This document shows, one piece after another, positions 48,587-57,735 of a DNA stretch of 64,000 bases. The stretch is from Murdochiella massiliensis (GTDB lineage: Bacteria > Bacillota > Clostridia > Tissierellales > Peptoniphilaceae), in assembly GCF_900059565.1 (NCBI RefSeq), contig NZ_FIZW01000002.1, positions 1 through 64,000 of the forward strand. The letters are read 5' to 3'. How positions within the stretch are numbered: the stretch's first letter is position 1; every line of letters begins with the position of its first letter. Under the pieces are notes generated by a model that was not told where the DNA came from, searched no databases, and saw only the letters and a program-made list of their open reading frames with translations. Both the position numbers and the translations under genes were made by a program.

Positions 48587-50283
48587 AAACAAAAGCAAAT
48601 ATAAAACGATTACGGGTGATTCCGCTGGGCGGATTGCGCGAAATCGGAAAGAACATGGCGGTGGTCGAATACGGCAATGATATGATTGTGATCGACGCCG
48701 GCCTGACGTTTCCGGATGAAGATATGCCCGGCGTAGACACCGTGATCCCGGATATTTCCTATTTGGAGAAGAACAAGGAAAAACTGCGGGGGATTTTGTT
48801 GACGCATGGCCATGAGGATCATTACGGCGCGGTGCCGTATGTCCTCAAAAAACTGCAGACCAATGTCTATTGCACACGACTTACCGGGGGCATGCTGGAG
48901 AACAAATTCAAAGAACACGGCATTAATCCGTCCGTAATTAAATATGTAAAAGCCGGTGATGTGTTGCGCCTGGGTGCACTGGACTGTGAGTTTATTCGCG
49001 TTGCACACAGCATTCCGGATGCCTGTGCCATTGCCGTGCACAATCCGGTGGGAACCATCCTTTTTACCGGGGATTTTAAGTTCGATTTCACCCCCATTGA
49101 TCATGAACCGACGGATATTCATCGCCTGGCGGAACTGGGTGAGGAAGGAGTGTTGGCTCTTTACAGCGATTCCACCAACGTGGAGCGCCCGGGTTATACG
49201 CTCAGCGAGCGCAGCGTGGGGGAGACGTTTAAGCAAATCTTCAGCAATACCAAGGGGCGTCTGATCGTCGCTACGTTTGCATCCAACCTTCATCGTGTAC
49301 AGCAGATTATTGAGGCGGCAGAGGCGAATCATCGTAAAGTAGCTCTGTCCGGTCGTTCCATGCTCAACAATGTCGCGGTAGCAAGCGAATTGGGCTATCT
49401 GCGTGTACAAAGCAAGACATTAATTGACATTAAAGATGTGGAAAAATACAAACCGGATGAAGTTTGCCTGCTGATCACCGGCTCGCAAGGCGAACCGATG
49501 AGTGCGCTTTCGCGTATGTCCAACGGTTCTCATCGGCAAATCACGGTCGGCGAAGACGATACGATCATCCTCTCCGCGTCCATGATTCCGGGCAATGAAA
49601 AAAGCATCGGAGACATGATCAACGCGCTGATGCTGCGCGGATGCCGCGTGGTTTATTCTTCGCTTCAGAATGTGCATGTTTCCGGACATGCCTGTCAGGA
49701 AGAAATTAAGCTCATGCACTCGTTGGTAAACGAGGAATACTTTATTCCTGCGCATGGTGAACCGCGTATGCTCATTACACATAAAAAGCTGGCGATGGAT
49801 CTCGGCTTGCCGGAAGATCATATTCTCATGGCTGAAAACGGCAGTGTCATTGAATTTAATCGTGTCGGAAAAACTGTGGTTGCCAACATGGATGAAAAAG
49901 TACAGGCCGGACAGATTCTTATCGACGGCTTAGGTATCGGTGATGTCGGCTCTGTCGTGTTAAATGACCGCAAACGTCTGGCCGATGACGGTATGATTTC
50001 GCTGGTCGTCACGGTGGATCGCAACACGCATGAAGTGGTCGCCGGACCCGAAATCATCTCGCGCGGATTCATTTATATGAAAGACAACGTGGACGTTATT
50101 GAGGAACTGAAAAAGATTGTGATTCAGATTTTTGACGATGCCAAGCGACGTAAAATCACGGATTGGGCCTTCCTGAAGTCACGTATGCGTGAAGAAGTAA
50201 AGAGTTATGTCTATAAAGAAATTCAACGCAACCCGATGATTCTTACGATCATCATGGAGACGGATGGGCATGTCGAGCAGTAA
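48583..50283 (+). CDS. rnj: Ribonuclease J
   Basis: A metallo-beta-lactamase-fold exo- and endoribonuclease central to RNA decay and rRNA maturation in Gram-positives. The 566-residue protein has the catalytic motif LTHGHEDHYGA, then VAHSIPDACAI, the beta-CASP domain (VATFASNLHRVQQII, GSQGEPMSALSRM) and ISGHACQEE-type VSGHACQEEIKLM with EYFIPAHGEPRM. The start is TTG 48583, four bases overlapping the DUF1292 stop, after GAGGAGG. It may help trim the 23S fragments mentioned elsewhere; that is conjecture. Confidence 0.95.
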   Translation: MKTKANIKRLRVIPLGGLREIGKNMAVVEYGNDMIVIDAGLTFPDEDMPGVDTVIPDISYLEKNKEKLRGILLTHGHEDHYGAVPYVLKKLQTNVYCTRLTGGMLENKFKEHGINPSVIKYVKAGDVLRLGALDCEFIRVAHSIPDACAIAVHNPVGTILFTGDFKFDFTPIDHEPTDIHRLAELGEEGVLALYSDSTNVERPGYTLSERSVGETFKQIFSNTKGRLIVATFASNLHRVQQIIEAAEANHRKVALSGRSMLNNVAVASELGYLRVQSKTLIDIKDVEKYKPDEVCLLITGSQGEPMSALSRMSNGSHRQITVGEDDTIILSASMIPGNEKSIGDMINALMLRGCRVVYSSLQNVHVSGHACQEEIKLMHSLVNEEYFIPAHGEPRMLITHKKLAMDLGLPEDHILMAENGSVIEFNRVGKTVVANMDEKVQAGQILIDGLGIGDVGSVVLNDRKRLADDGMISLVVTVDRNTHEVVAGPEIISRGFIYMKDNVDVIEELKKIVIQIFDDAKRRKITDWAFLKSRMREEVKSYVYKEIQRNPMILTIIMETDGHVEQ

Positions 50284-51511
50284 AAAAAAGGTGGAGTTGC
50301 TGGCGCCTGCGGGAGACGAAGAAAAACTGCGCACCGCTTTGCACTTCGGCGCGGATGCCGTCTATCTGGCGCTGGATCGCTACGGCCTGCGCACAGCATC
50401 TCGGAATTTTTCGTTGACCACGCTTCAACAGGCTGTGGATTATGCGCATCATCGTGATGCCAACGTATACGTTACGATGAATATTCTTGCCCATGAATCG
50501 GACTTTGTCGGCCTTGCCGATACAGCGAAAGCATTGGAAAAGATGGGCGTGGATGCCGTCATCGTCTCAGACCCGGGAATTTTTCAGGTGATCCGAGAAG
50601 AGACGTCTCTTCCGATTCACATCTCTACGCAGGCGAGTCTCATGAATGCCAAAACAGTGCAGTTCTGGGGTGATCAGGGCGCAAAGCGCATCGTGTTAGC
50701 GCGCGAACTTACGCTTTCCGAAATCGCTACGATTCGTAAAACCATTGATCCGGAGTTGGAATTGGAATGTTTTGTACACGGCGCCATGTGCATTTCCCAT
50801 TCCGGTCGGTGTTTACTTTCCAACTATATGACCGGACGGGATGCCAATCGTGGCGACTGTGCGCAGGCATGTCGCTGGAAATATGCGTTAATGGAAGAAA
50901 CACGTCCGGGGGAGTACTTTCCGATTGAAGAAAATGAACGCGGCACGTTCATCATGAATTCGAAGGATCTATGCCTCTTGCCGCATCTTCCGAAACTCAT
51001 GGCAAACGGAATAGGCAGCTTAAAAATTGAAGGGCGCGTGAAGAGCGCCTATTATGTCGGGACGGTGGTGCATGCTTATCGTCTCGCGCTGGATGCGATC
51101 GAAGATGGAACGTGGAGCGAGGAACTGGTCTCGTATTGCCTGAAAGAAATTCAAAAAACCAGTCATCGCGCATTCACGACCGGATTTTTGTTCGGAAACC
51201 CGGGATCGGAAGGACAAAACTACGCATCCACCTCGTACATTCAAGAGTATGATTTTATCGGCATGGTGACGGCCGTCGATGAGGAAAGAAATACCATTTC
51301 GGTTGAAGTGCGCAATGCGTTTTCCGTAGGGGATCATCTGGAAATGATGACCACAGGGAAAACATTGGAATGGGATGTTTCCGTCCTCTTCACCGAAGAC
51401 GGCGTTTCGCTTAAAAGGGCAAAAACGCCAAAATCCATTGTCACGATGCCGAAGCCGGGAATTTGTTCCGTTGGCGATATGTTGCGACGCGCGAAGGAAA
51501 CGTCCCTGTAA
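50264..51511 (+). CDS. U32-family protein, probable tRNA hydroxylation factor (TrhP-like)
   Basis: A protein of 415 residues of the peptidase U32 family. Members such as TrhP (YegQ; YrrN/YrrO in Bacillus) are needed for 5-hydroxyuridine at tRNA position 34; older annotations call them collagenases. The signature ELECFVHGAMCISHSGRCLLS is present with Cys residues in NRGDCAQACRW that likely ligate an Fe-S cluster. The gene starts inside the 3' end of the RNase J gene (ATG 50264; ATG 50270 possible). A 15-bp tandem duplication lies at its stop codon. Confidence 0.88.
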   Translation: MGMSSSKKKVELLAPAGDEEKLRTALHFGADAVYLALDRYGLRTASRNFSLTTLQQAVDYAHHRDANVYVTMNILAHESDFVGLADTAKALEKMGVDAVIVSDPGIFQVIREETSLPIHISTQASLMNAKTVQFWGDQGAKRIVLARELTLSEIATIRKTIDPELELECFVHGAMCISHSGRCLLSNYMTGRDANRGDCAQACRWKYALMEETRPGEYFPIEENERGTFIMNSKDLCLLPHLPKLMANGIGSLKIEGRVKSAYYVGTVVHAYRLALDAIEDGTWSEELVSYCLKEIQKTSHRAFTTGFLFGNPGSEGQNYASTSYIQEYDFIGMVTAVDEERNTISVEVRNAFSVGDHLEMMTTGKTLEWDVSVLFTEDGVSLKRAKTPKSIVTMPKPGICSVGDMLRRAKETSL

Positions 51512-51531
51512 AATTTGTCCTTGTAAAATTT
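51502..51531. repeat. 15-bp tandem duplication at the convergent gene junction
   Basis: GTCCCTGTAAAATTT (51502-51516) is repeated as GTCCTTGTAAAATTT (51517-51531), one mismatch. The U32-family stop codon lies in the first copy and the rqcH stop codon begins at the end of the second. Confidence 0.85.
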
Positions 51532-53303
51532 TATGAGGATGTTTCCGATTTGTTGTCCTCCAGAAGATCTTCTGCATCGGCCAGGGGATTGATGACGAGC
51601 GTTCGAAATTCTTTATAGTAGACCATGCCGGGTTTTGCTCCCTTTGCTTTATACACATGTTTTTTTTGTGTATAGTCGATTTCCACGGCACTTTCTTTGG
51701 AACGTGAGGAGTATTTTGCTGCCAGATAGGCCGCTGCTTCCATATCTTTCTGTTCAACCTGGCGTCCTGCCGTGCGCAAAATCACATGCGCACCCGGAAC
51801 GGTCTTCGAATGAAAAAAGAAATCCTCTTTATCCGCCACTTTTAGCGTTAAGTGGTCATTTTGTGCATTGTTTCGCCCGATCAGGACGATAAAACCGTTT
51901 TTGGTGCGGAATTGACGTGGCGGAAGCGCGGCGGATGATGCCGCTTTCTTCTTTCGCTTATGTTTAGGAAGGATGCCTTCACGCTCAAATTCCTGCTGAA
52001 CGGCTTCCAATTCCTCCATTTCCTGCGTTTGTTCCAGCATCTCGCCCAATTGTTCCAGATAGCGAATTTCTTCTTCCAGACGCGGGATGCTTTCGGTCAA
52101 CAGTTTATGCGCGGTATTGAGCTTGGAAAACTGGCGATATTTGGCCTCCATATTTTCGTGACCGGATTTTTTGGGATCCAGCGGAATCGTACGGGACTGA
52201 TTGTCGTGAAAAAAGTCGTTCACCACGATGCTGTCACGGCCTTTCTCCACCGTATGGGCATAGGCGGCCAATAAATCGGCTTCTTCTTTGTATTCTTCGC
52301 GGTTCTGTGTCTGGATCAGATCTTCGCGCAAGTGATCACGCTTACGCATTTTCTTATCGAGTACTGCCGCCAACTGATGACGCATATGCTCCTTACGTTG
52401 CCCAAACCCGTCATCGCGTGCTGTTTCCGCCGTTTGGCGATCAATGAGTGCACTGATGGAGGAGTCTTCCGCTTCAGGATTTCCATAATGCGTCAAAGCA
52501 AAAGGATAGGCCTGATTCTTCGGGGTGCAATACAGCGCCGGATGGTAGGTATCGGCACGTAGAGCAGAAATAAGAAGGGAAAGTTGGCGGTCAAGGGCAT
52601 CGCGCTCCGCCGATGTGAGTGCACCGATGGGCGTATTGGGCGCAACATCCGCACGTACACACAGTTCAACGGAAACAAGAGGAGAAAAGCCCGTCAATTG
52701 GCCATAGAAAAGCTGCTTTACCGTTAGCCCTCCACTTTGCTCGTCTTGTGCGGCTTCGATGAGTGCGGTGAGGGACACCTCTTCCGTGAGTACATCGCGC
52801 TTATTTGCAGGAAAAACGGTGTATGTTTTTCCGGGATAGATTTGACGAACACGGCTCATATCATGGGAAACGCGGCGCACTGCCTCCAGAACGCGATCGT
52901 TTTCATCGAGAAGGATGAGATTGGAGTGACGACCCATTACCTCCAAAACCAACTGTTTTTCCACCGTATCGCCCAGTTCATTACGCGTTTGAAAACGGAG
53001 ACGAACAGTACGATCCAGGGCGACCTGATCAATGCCGATCAACTTGCCCTGACCAAGATGTTTGCGCAGAAGCATAACGAAATTGGGCGGCGTTTTCGGA
53101 TTGGCGTATTTTTTCGTTGTCAGATGCAGCCGACCGTTTGAGGAATCACAGGAAAGATAGAGCAACAGATTTTCGCCGTTGGCATAAAATGCCATGGTGA
53201 GTTGCGTCGGGCCGATTTGATTCATTTTTTTTAGGTGTCCGCCGAGCAGCTTTTCCTTAAGCTCCGCAACCACCGCATGCATGGTAATGCCATCAAAAGT
53301 CAT
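51531..53303 (-). CDS. rqcH: RqcH, ribosome-associated quality control factor (NFACT family)
   Basis: Binds 50S subunits carrying peptidyl-tRNA and recruits Ala-tRNA to add alanine tails that mark the chain for degradation. The 590-residue protein has NFACT-N (MTFDGITMHAVVAELKEKL, then GGHLKKMNQIGPTQL), two long coiled-coil segments (about 285-430) and the NFACT-R domain with GFIVLIGRNNAQND, DEFFFHSK-like EDFFFHSKTVPGAHV and YTQKKHVYKAKGAKPG. ATG 53301-53303 follows AAAGGA; the frame is open 45 codons further but that part covers the intergenic palindrome. Older annotations say fibronectin-binding. Its partner RqcP is at 9752. Confidence 0.95.
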   Translation of the reverse strand: MTFDGITMHAVVAELKEKLLGGHLKKMNQIGPTQLTMAFYANGENLLLYLSCDSSNGRLHLTTKKYANPKTPPNFVMLLRKHLGQGKLIGIDQVALDRTVRLRFQTRNELGDTVEKQLVLEVMGRHSNLILLDENDRVLEAVRRVSHDMSRVRQIYPGKTYTVFPANKRDVLTEEVSLTALIEAAQDEQSGGLTVKQLFYGQLTGFSPLVSVELCVRADVAPNTPIGALTSAERDALDRQLSLLISALRADTYHPALYCTPKNQAYPFALTHYGNPEAEDSSISALIDRQTAETARDDGFGQRKEHMRHQLAAVLDKKMRKRDHLREDLIQTQNREEYKEEADLLAAYAHTVEKGRDSIVVNDFFHDNQSRTIPLDPKKSGHENMEAKYRQFSKLNTAHKLLTESIPRLEEEIRYLEQLGEMLEQTQEMEELEAVQQEFEREGILPKHKRKKKAASSAALPPRQFRTKNGFIVLIGRNNAQNDHLTLKVADKEDFFFHSKTVPGAHVILRTAGRQVEQKDMEAAAYLAAKYSSRSKESAVEIDYTQKKHVYKAKGAKPGMVYYKEFRTLVINPLADAEDLLEDNKSETSS

Positions 53304-53407
53304 GAGAAAATCCTTTCTGCGTTTATTATAGCATTCGCTTGAACCGGAACGAAGGAGAGAAAAACGAGAAACGCGGTAGACAGTGCGAGAGACACGCATA
53401 ACGTCGA

Positions 53408-53439
53408 GATGAAATATGACAATATTGTCATATTTCATC
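53408..53439. promoter_or_regulatory. 32-bp perfect palindrome between divergent rqcH and gmk
   Basis: GATGAAATATGACAAT is followed without a spacer by its exact reverse complement. Each half contains TTGTCA on the outward strand, resembling a -35 box for each direction (minus strand TTGTCA-N16-TATGCG; plus strand TTGTCA-N19-TATTTG). It could be an operator for a dimeric regulator acting on both genes. No known box matched from memory. Confidence 0.6.
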
Positions 53440-53491
53440 GCTTTTTCGGTATTTGCCTGTTACACTGTTTTCATAAAGAATAGGAGGAACC

Positions 53492-54103
53492 ATGCGACGT
53501 CAGGGAAAGTTGATCATATTGTCCGGTCCGTCCGGAGTCGGCAAGGGAACGGTGTGCGAAGCACTAAAAGCGAAGCGCAAAGACCTTAAAGTGAGTATCT
53601 CCGCCACCACCCGTGCAAAACGCCCGCAGGAAAAAGACGGCGAAAATTATTTTTTTCATACGCTTGCGGAATTCAATACACTCATCGACCGTGGGGAACT
53701 GATTGAATTTGCTAAGGTCCACGGGAATTATTATGGCACACCGAAAGCGTACGTTTTAGACCAGCTTGCTGCCGGTGAAAATGTACTTTTGGAAATTGAC
53801 GTGCAGGGCGCGATGCAGGTGAAACAGAATATGCCCGGCGGCGTCTACATCTTTCTACTTCCGCCGCATCGCGATGATTTGGAATCGCGCATTCGTAATC
53901 GCGGAAGTGAGGATGAAGAAAGTATTCATCTGCGTTTAACCAACGCGAAAAAGGAAATTTCCATGCTGCACGATTACGACTATGCCGTCGTGAATGATGA
54001 AGTGGATCGCTGTGCGGAGATGGTGTCACATATTATCGATGCGGAGAATCAGCGCATTGATGCGGAACTGATTGAAACGTATTGGGAGGAATTTCATGAT
54101 TAA
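53492..54103 (+). CDS. gmk: Guanylate kinase
   Basis: Phosphorylates GMP to GDP with ATP. The 203-residue protein has the P-loop SGPSGVGKGTV, the GMP-binding segment SATTRAKRPQEKDGENYFF, GNYYGTPKAYV and the LLEIDVQGAMQV Walker B-like motif, then IFLLPPHRDDLESRIRNRG. The start follows AGGAGG. It opens the gmk-rpoZ-coaBC-priA-def-fmt run and overlaps rpoZ by eight bases. Confidence 0.96.
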   Translation: MRRQGKLIILSGPSGVGKGTVCEALKAKRKDLKVSISATTRAKRPQEKDGENYFFHTLAEFNTLIDRGELIEFAKVHGNYYGTPKAYVLDQLAAGENVLLEIDVQGAMQVKQNMPGGVYIFLLPPHRDDLESRIRNRGSEDEESIHLRLTNAKKEISMLHDYDYAVVNDEVDRCAEMVSHIIDAENQRIDAELIETYWEEFHD

Positions 54104-54305
54104 TCCATCATTTCGAGAACTGGGCGAAATCAGCCCGAGCCGTTACGACGTATGCGTGATGGTGATGAAACGCGCGCGTCTGTTAACGGACGGATCGCAA
54201 CCGTTAGTGGACAGCAAAGGCGAAAAACCGGTTACCGTTGCATTGGACGAAATTATGCAACACAAGGTAACCAAGGTTGATCACGTAGCCCAAATGGAGG
54301 AATAA
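54096..54305 (+). CDS. rpoZ: RNA polymerase omega subunit
   Basis: A small subunit of 69 residues that aids assembly of RNA polymerase. SRYDVCVMVMKRARLL matches the conserved N-terminal helix region and PVTVALDEIMQHKV the second motif. It starts inside the gmk end after GGGAGGA, and coaBC begins directly after its stop. Confidence 0.92.
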   Translation: MINPSFRELGEISPSRYDVCVMVMKRARLLTDGSQPLVDSKGEKPVTVALDEIMQHKVTKVDHVAQMEE

Positions 54306-55487
54306 ATGAGTCTTTCAGGCAAGCGCATCCTCCTCGGCGTATCGGGAGGTATTGCAGTCTATAAAATCCCGGAGCTGTTGTCACGCTTACGCAAAGCAGG
54401 AGCCGAAACGCGGGTGGTCATGACGGAAGGTGCGGCGCGTTTTGTGACACCCTTGACCTTTCAAACCATGTCCGGTCATGCGGTATATACGGATCTCTTT
54501 GCGGAAAGTGAAGGGATGATTCCTCATATCGACTTAACGCGCGAAGCCGACCTCTTTTTGCTGGCTCCCGCGACGGCAAATATTCTGGCAAAAATGGCGA
54601 ATGGCATAGCCGATGATCTGCTTTCTGCAACGGCCCTTGCGGCGCATTGCCCGGTGATGGTCGCCCCGGCCATGAATGTGGTGATGTATCATAATGCCGC
54701 GACGCAGGAAAATCTGCAGACCCTTCGTAAACGCGGCATTCAGGTTTTAGAACCGGATGCGGGTTGGCTTGCCTGTCAAGAAGAGGGGGAAGGACGGATG
54801 CCGGAAGCGGCTTCTCTTTTCCTTTCCATAGAAAGCGCTTTAACCGAAAAGGATCTGGCCGGAAAACGGATTTTGGTTTCGGCCGGTCCGACCAGAGAAC
54901 GCCTGGACCCTGTGCGCTTTTTAACCAATGATTCCTCCGGGAAACAGGGTGTGGCCATCGCAAAGCGCGCGAGGATGCGTGGTGCGGAGGTGACGCTTGT
55001 GCATGGAGAGATGAAAGTGCCTGTTCCGGAGGGGGTGCACGCGATTGCTGTGGAATCGACGGAGGATATGCTTGTCGCCCTTGAGAAGGAATTTTCGAAA
55101 GCGGATGCGCTTTTGATGGCGGCTGCTCCGGCGGATTTTCGACCCGTAGAAGAAAAAACGCAGAAAATCAAAGGCACAGATGACGGGAAGGTGCATATCC
55201 TGGAGATGGTCGATACGCCGGATATTCTCCGGCATCTTGCCACGATGAAGACCCATCAGACGGTGATCGGTTTTGCGACCGAGTCCGAGAAGGTGTTGGA
55301 TCATGCACGCGAAAAGCGCAAGAAGAAAAAGTTGGACTATATTGTAGCGAACGATGTTACAAAAGAAGGCGCCGCTTTTGATTACGATACGAATATTGTG
55401 ACGATACTCGGGGAAGACAAGGAAGAAGCGCTGCCGCTTCTAACCAAAGAAGAAGTGGCCGATCATCTATTGGATCTTTTGCGATGA
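54306..55487 (+). CDS. coaBC: Bifunctional phosphopantothenoylcysteine decarboxylase / phosphopantothenate-cysteine ligase
   Basis: Carries out two consecutive steps of coenzyme A synthesis. The N-terminal flavoprotein half (CoaC) has GVSGGIAVYKIPELL, catalytic His in PHIDLTREAD, PAMNVVMYHN and a substrate-clamp Cys in GWLACQEEGEGRM. The C-terminal half (CoaB) begins about residue 185 with ILVSAGPTRERLDPVRF and has ATESEKVLDHAREK, ANDV and FDYDTN. The protein has 393 residues. Start ATG follows the rpoZ stop immediately after GGAGGA; the end overlaps priA (ATGA). Confidence 0.95.
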   Translation: MSLSGKRILLGVSGGIAVYKIPELLSRLRKAGAETRVVMTEGAARFVTPLTFQTMSGHAVYTDLFAESEGMIPHIDLTREADLFLLAPATANILAKMANGIADDLLSATALAAHCPVMVAPAMNVVMYHNAATQENLQTLRKRGIQVLEPDAGWLACQEEGEGRMPEAASLFLSIESALTEKDLAGKRILVSAGPTRERLDPVRFLTNDSSGKQGVAIAKRARMRGAEVTLVHGEMKVPVPEGVHAIAVESTEDMLVALEKEFSKADALLMAAAPADFRPVEEKTQKIKGTDDGKVHILEMVDTPDILRHLATMKTHQTVIGFATESEKVLDHAREKRKKKKLDYIVANDVTKEGAAFDYDTNIVTILGEDKEEALPLLTKEEVADHLLDLLR

Positions 55488-57670
55488 GCACGTTCGTCGA
55501 CGTCTATCTGTTGACCAATACGCGAAAGACGGAGCGACTTTTTACGTATGCCGTTCCCGACGCCCTTCGTGAAGGTGCGGTGCGCGGTGCGCTCTGTCGC
55601 GTACCGTTCGGACGCGGTAATCGTCGTTGCGATGCCCTTGTTTGGCAAGTCGTGGAAAAGAATCCTCCGGATTTTCCTACCAAGGCTGTGCTCTCCTGGA
55701 TTCCTACGCTTTCTCCGCTATCGGAAGAAGCAATGGCCTTAGTCGAGGACATGGTCAACCACGATCTTTCCGATTATGCCTCAGCCATTCAGACGGTTCT
55801 CCCACCGGGAAAACCGGGAGAATATCGTCCGAAAATACGTTTGTATTATGCATTAACGAAAGAGGGGGAAAAAGCGACGCCGCGCGCCGGAGCACATCGT
55901 CAGACGAAGGTTCTGGCAGCTCTTTCTCAAGGTTCGCTTTCTCGTGAAGCCCTGCTTGCCGAAACCCAAGCCGATTCTGCGACGCTTTTACGCCTGGAAA
56001 AACGGGGATGGATTACCCGGGAAGAGGAGCGTATTAAACGTCTCCACAAGCCGGAAGCAGAAGCCTATGCGGCCATGCCGTTAACGCCTAATCAACAGGA
56101 GGTGTTTGATCAGATTACGGCCAACACAGGTCAGTATCTGCTTTGCGGGGTAACCGGTTCGGGAAAGACCGAGATTTATCTCCAATTGGTGCAGAAGGCA
56201 CTGGAAAGAGGAAAACAGGCCATTATTTTGGTTCCGGAAATCGCATTGACCCCGCAGACCATTGCACGTTTTGAGGGGCGTTTCGGTCGCCAAGTGGCCA
56301 TATTGCATTCCCGACTTTCTTCTGCAGAACGCTATGAAGAATGGGAAAAGATTCAGCGCGGTGAGGTCACCATTGCCATCGGTGCACGAAGCGCCGTGTT
56401 TGCCCCTTTTTCCGATCTCGGCATCCTCATCATCGATGAGGAACATGAAACAAGTTATGTGAGTGAGCAAAACCCGAAGTATCATACCGATCGCATTGCG
56501 GCATTTCGGGCCAACTGGCATCATTGCTCTTTGGTTCTGGGCTCTGCAACGCCTTCCATGGAGTCGCTTTACCGCGTCGAAACAGGGGAACTCACACGCC
56601 TGGATTTGCCGACACGTGTGCTTAATCAGCCCATGCCAACGGCTCATCTGGTGGATATGCGTGAAGAACTGAAAAACAACAATCGCTCCATGTTCTCACG
56701 AGATCTGTACAAAGCAACAAAGAGTGCACTGGACAAGGGAGAGCAGGTCATCCTATTTCTCAACAAACGCGGTCATACATCGTTTGTATTCTGTCGTGCC
56801 TGTGGCTATGTCTATCGTTGTGATGCGTGCGATGTGGCCATGACGTATCACAAACACCGCGACAAGCTCATTTGCCACTATTGCGGAAGAGAGAAGGCCT
56901 ATCGTAGACAGTGCCCGCAATGCGGAAGTCACGCCATACGCGAATTCGGCGCCGGTACGGAACAGTTGGAAGAAGAAGTAAGGCGGCTTTTTCCCGGAGC
57001 GCGGATACGCCGGGCGGATGCGGATACCATGCAGCAAAAAGGAGCCTATGACGACGTTTATCGCGGTATGCGTGAAGGAAAAATCGACATTCTTCTTGGC
57101 ACTCAAATGATCGCTAAAGGGTTTGATTTTCCCAAGGTGACGGTCGTCGGCATTCTTTCCGCCGATGTCAATCTGAATTTGCCGGATTTACGTGCGGCAG
57201 AACGAACCTTTCAGCTGTTAACGCAGGTGGCCGGTCGAGCGGGAAGGGCGGATCGTCCCGGAAAGGTGTTCATTCAGTCCTATGTTCCGACGCATTATGC
57301 GCTGGTCTCTGCGGCGAGATATGACGGCGATTCCTTCTATCGTCAGGAAATCGCGTATCGTCGAGAAAAACACTACCCGCCTGTTTGGCATGTGCTGCAC
57401 ATCCAATTCAGCGGTTTTCGGCGTGATGAGTCGTTGCATAAAGCGCATCAGGTGCACGATTTTCTTGCGCACCGTTATTTCGATCTTCACTGTGACGGAC
57501 CGAGTCCGAGTGTGATCGAGCGCATGAATCGTCGCTATCGCTTTTCCCTCATGCTTCGTTCGCCCGATCGGAGATTGCTAGAAGAGGCGGGAAGAAGCGT
57601 AATCAGCGCGTTTCCGACAGCGGAAGATCTATGGATCACGGTTACGCTGGATCCATTAACGACGTATTAA
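55484..57670 (+). CDS. priA: Primosomal protein N' (replication restart helicase)
   Basis: A 3'-5' superfamily 2 helicase that reloads the replisome on repaired forks. The 728-residue protein has an N-terminal DNA-binding domain (YAVPDALREGAVRGALCRVPFG), Walker A GVTGSGKTE, DEEH-box IIDEEHETSY, motif III GSATPSMESL and a zinc-binding insertion with eight Cys (CRACGYVYRCDACD, CHYCG, CPQCG), then GTQMIAKGFDFPKV and QVAGRAGRADRPG. Its start overlaps the coaBC stop. Confidence 0.96.
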   Translation: MSTFVDVYLLTNTRKTERLFTYAVPDALREGAVRGALCRVPFGRGNRRCDALVWQVVEKNPPDFPTKAVLSWIPTLSPLSEEAMALVEDMVNHDLSDYASAIQTVLPPGKPGEYRPKIRLYYALTKEGEKATPRAGAHRQTKVLAALSQGSLSREALLAETQADSATLLRLEKRGWITREEERIKRLHKPEAEAYAAMPLTPNQQEVFDQITANTGQYLLCGVTGSGKTEIYLQLVQKALERGKQAIILVPEIALTPQTIARFEGRFGRQVAILHSRLSSAERYEEWEKIQRGEVTIAIGARSAVFAPFSDLGILIIDEEHETSYVSEQNPKYHTDRIAAFRANWHHCSLVLGSATPSMESLYRVETGELTRLDLPTRVLNQPMPTAHLVDMREELKNNNRSMFSRDLYKATKSALDKGEQVILFLNKRGHTSFVFCRACGYVYRCDACDVAMTYHKHRDKLICHYCGREKAYRRQCPQCGSHAIREFGAGTEQLEEEVRRLFPGARIRRADADTMQQKGAYDDVYRGMREGKIDILLGTQMIAKGFDFPKVTVVGILSADVNLNLPDLRAAERTFQLLTQVAGRAGRADRPGKVFIQSYVPTHYALVSAARYDGDSFYRQEIAYRREKHYPPVWHVLHIQFSGFRRDESLHKAHQVHDFLAHRYFDLHCDGPSPSVIERMNRRYRFSLMLRSPDRRLLEEAGRSVISAFPTAEDLWITVTLDPLTTY

Positions 57671-57735
57671 TGTAAAACTTGCCGCATGAAAAAAGGAGGG
57701 ACACTTCTTTAAGCGGCGAAAAAGAAAGGACAATC

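Noticed and set aside
53304-53438. 45-codon N-terminal extension of rqcH
   Set aside because: The added residues do not match the family and would translate through the palindrome; MTFDGI after AAAGGA is the standard RqcH start.
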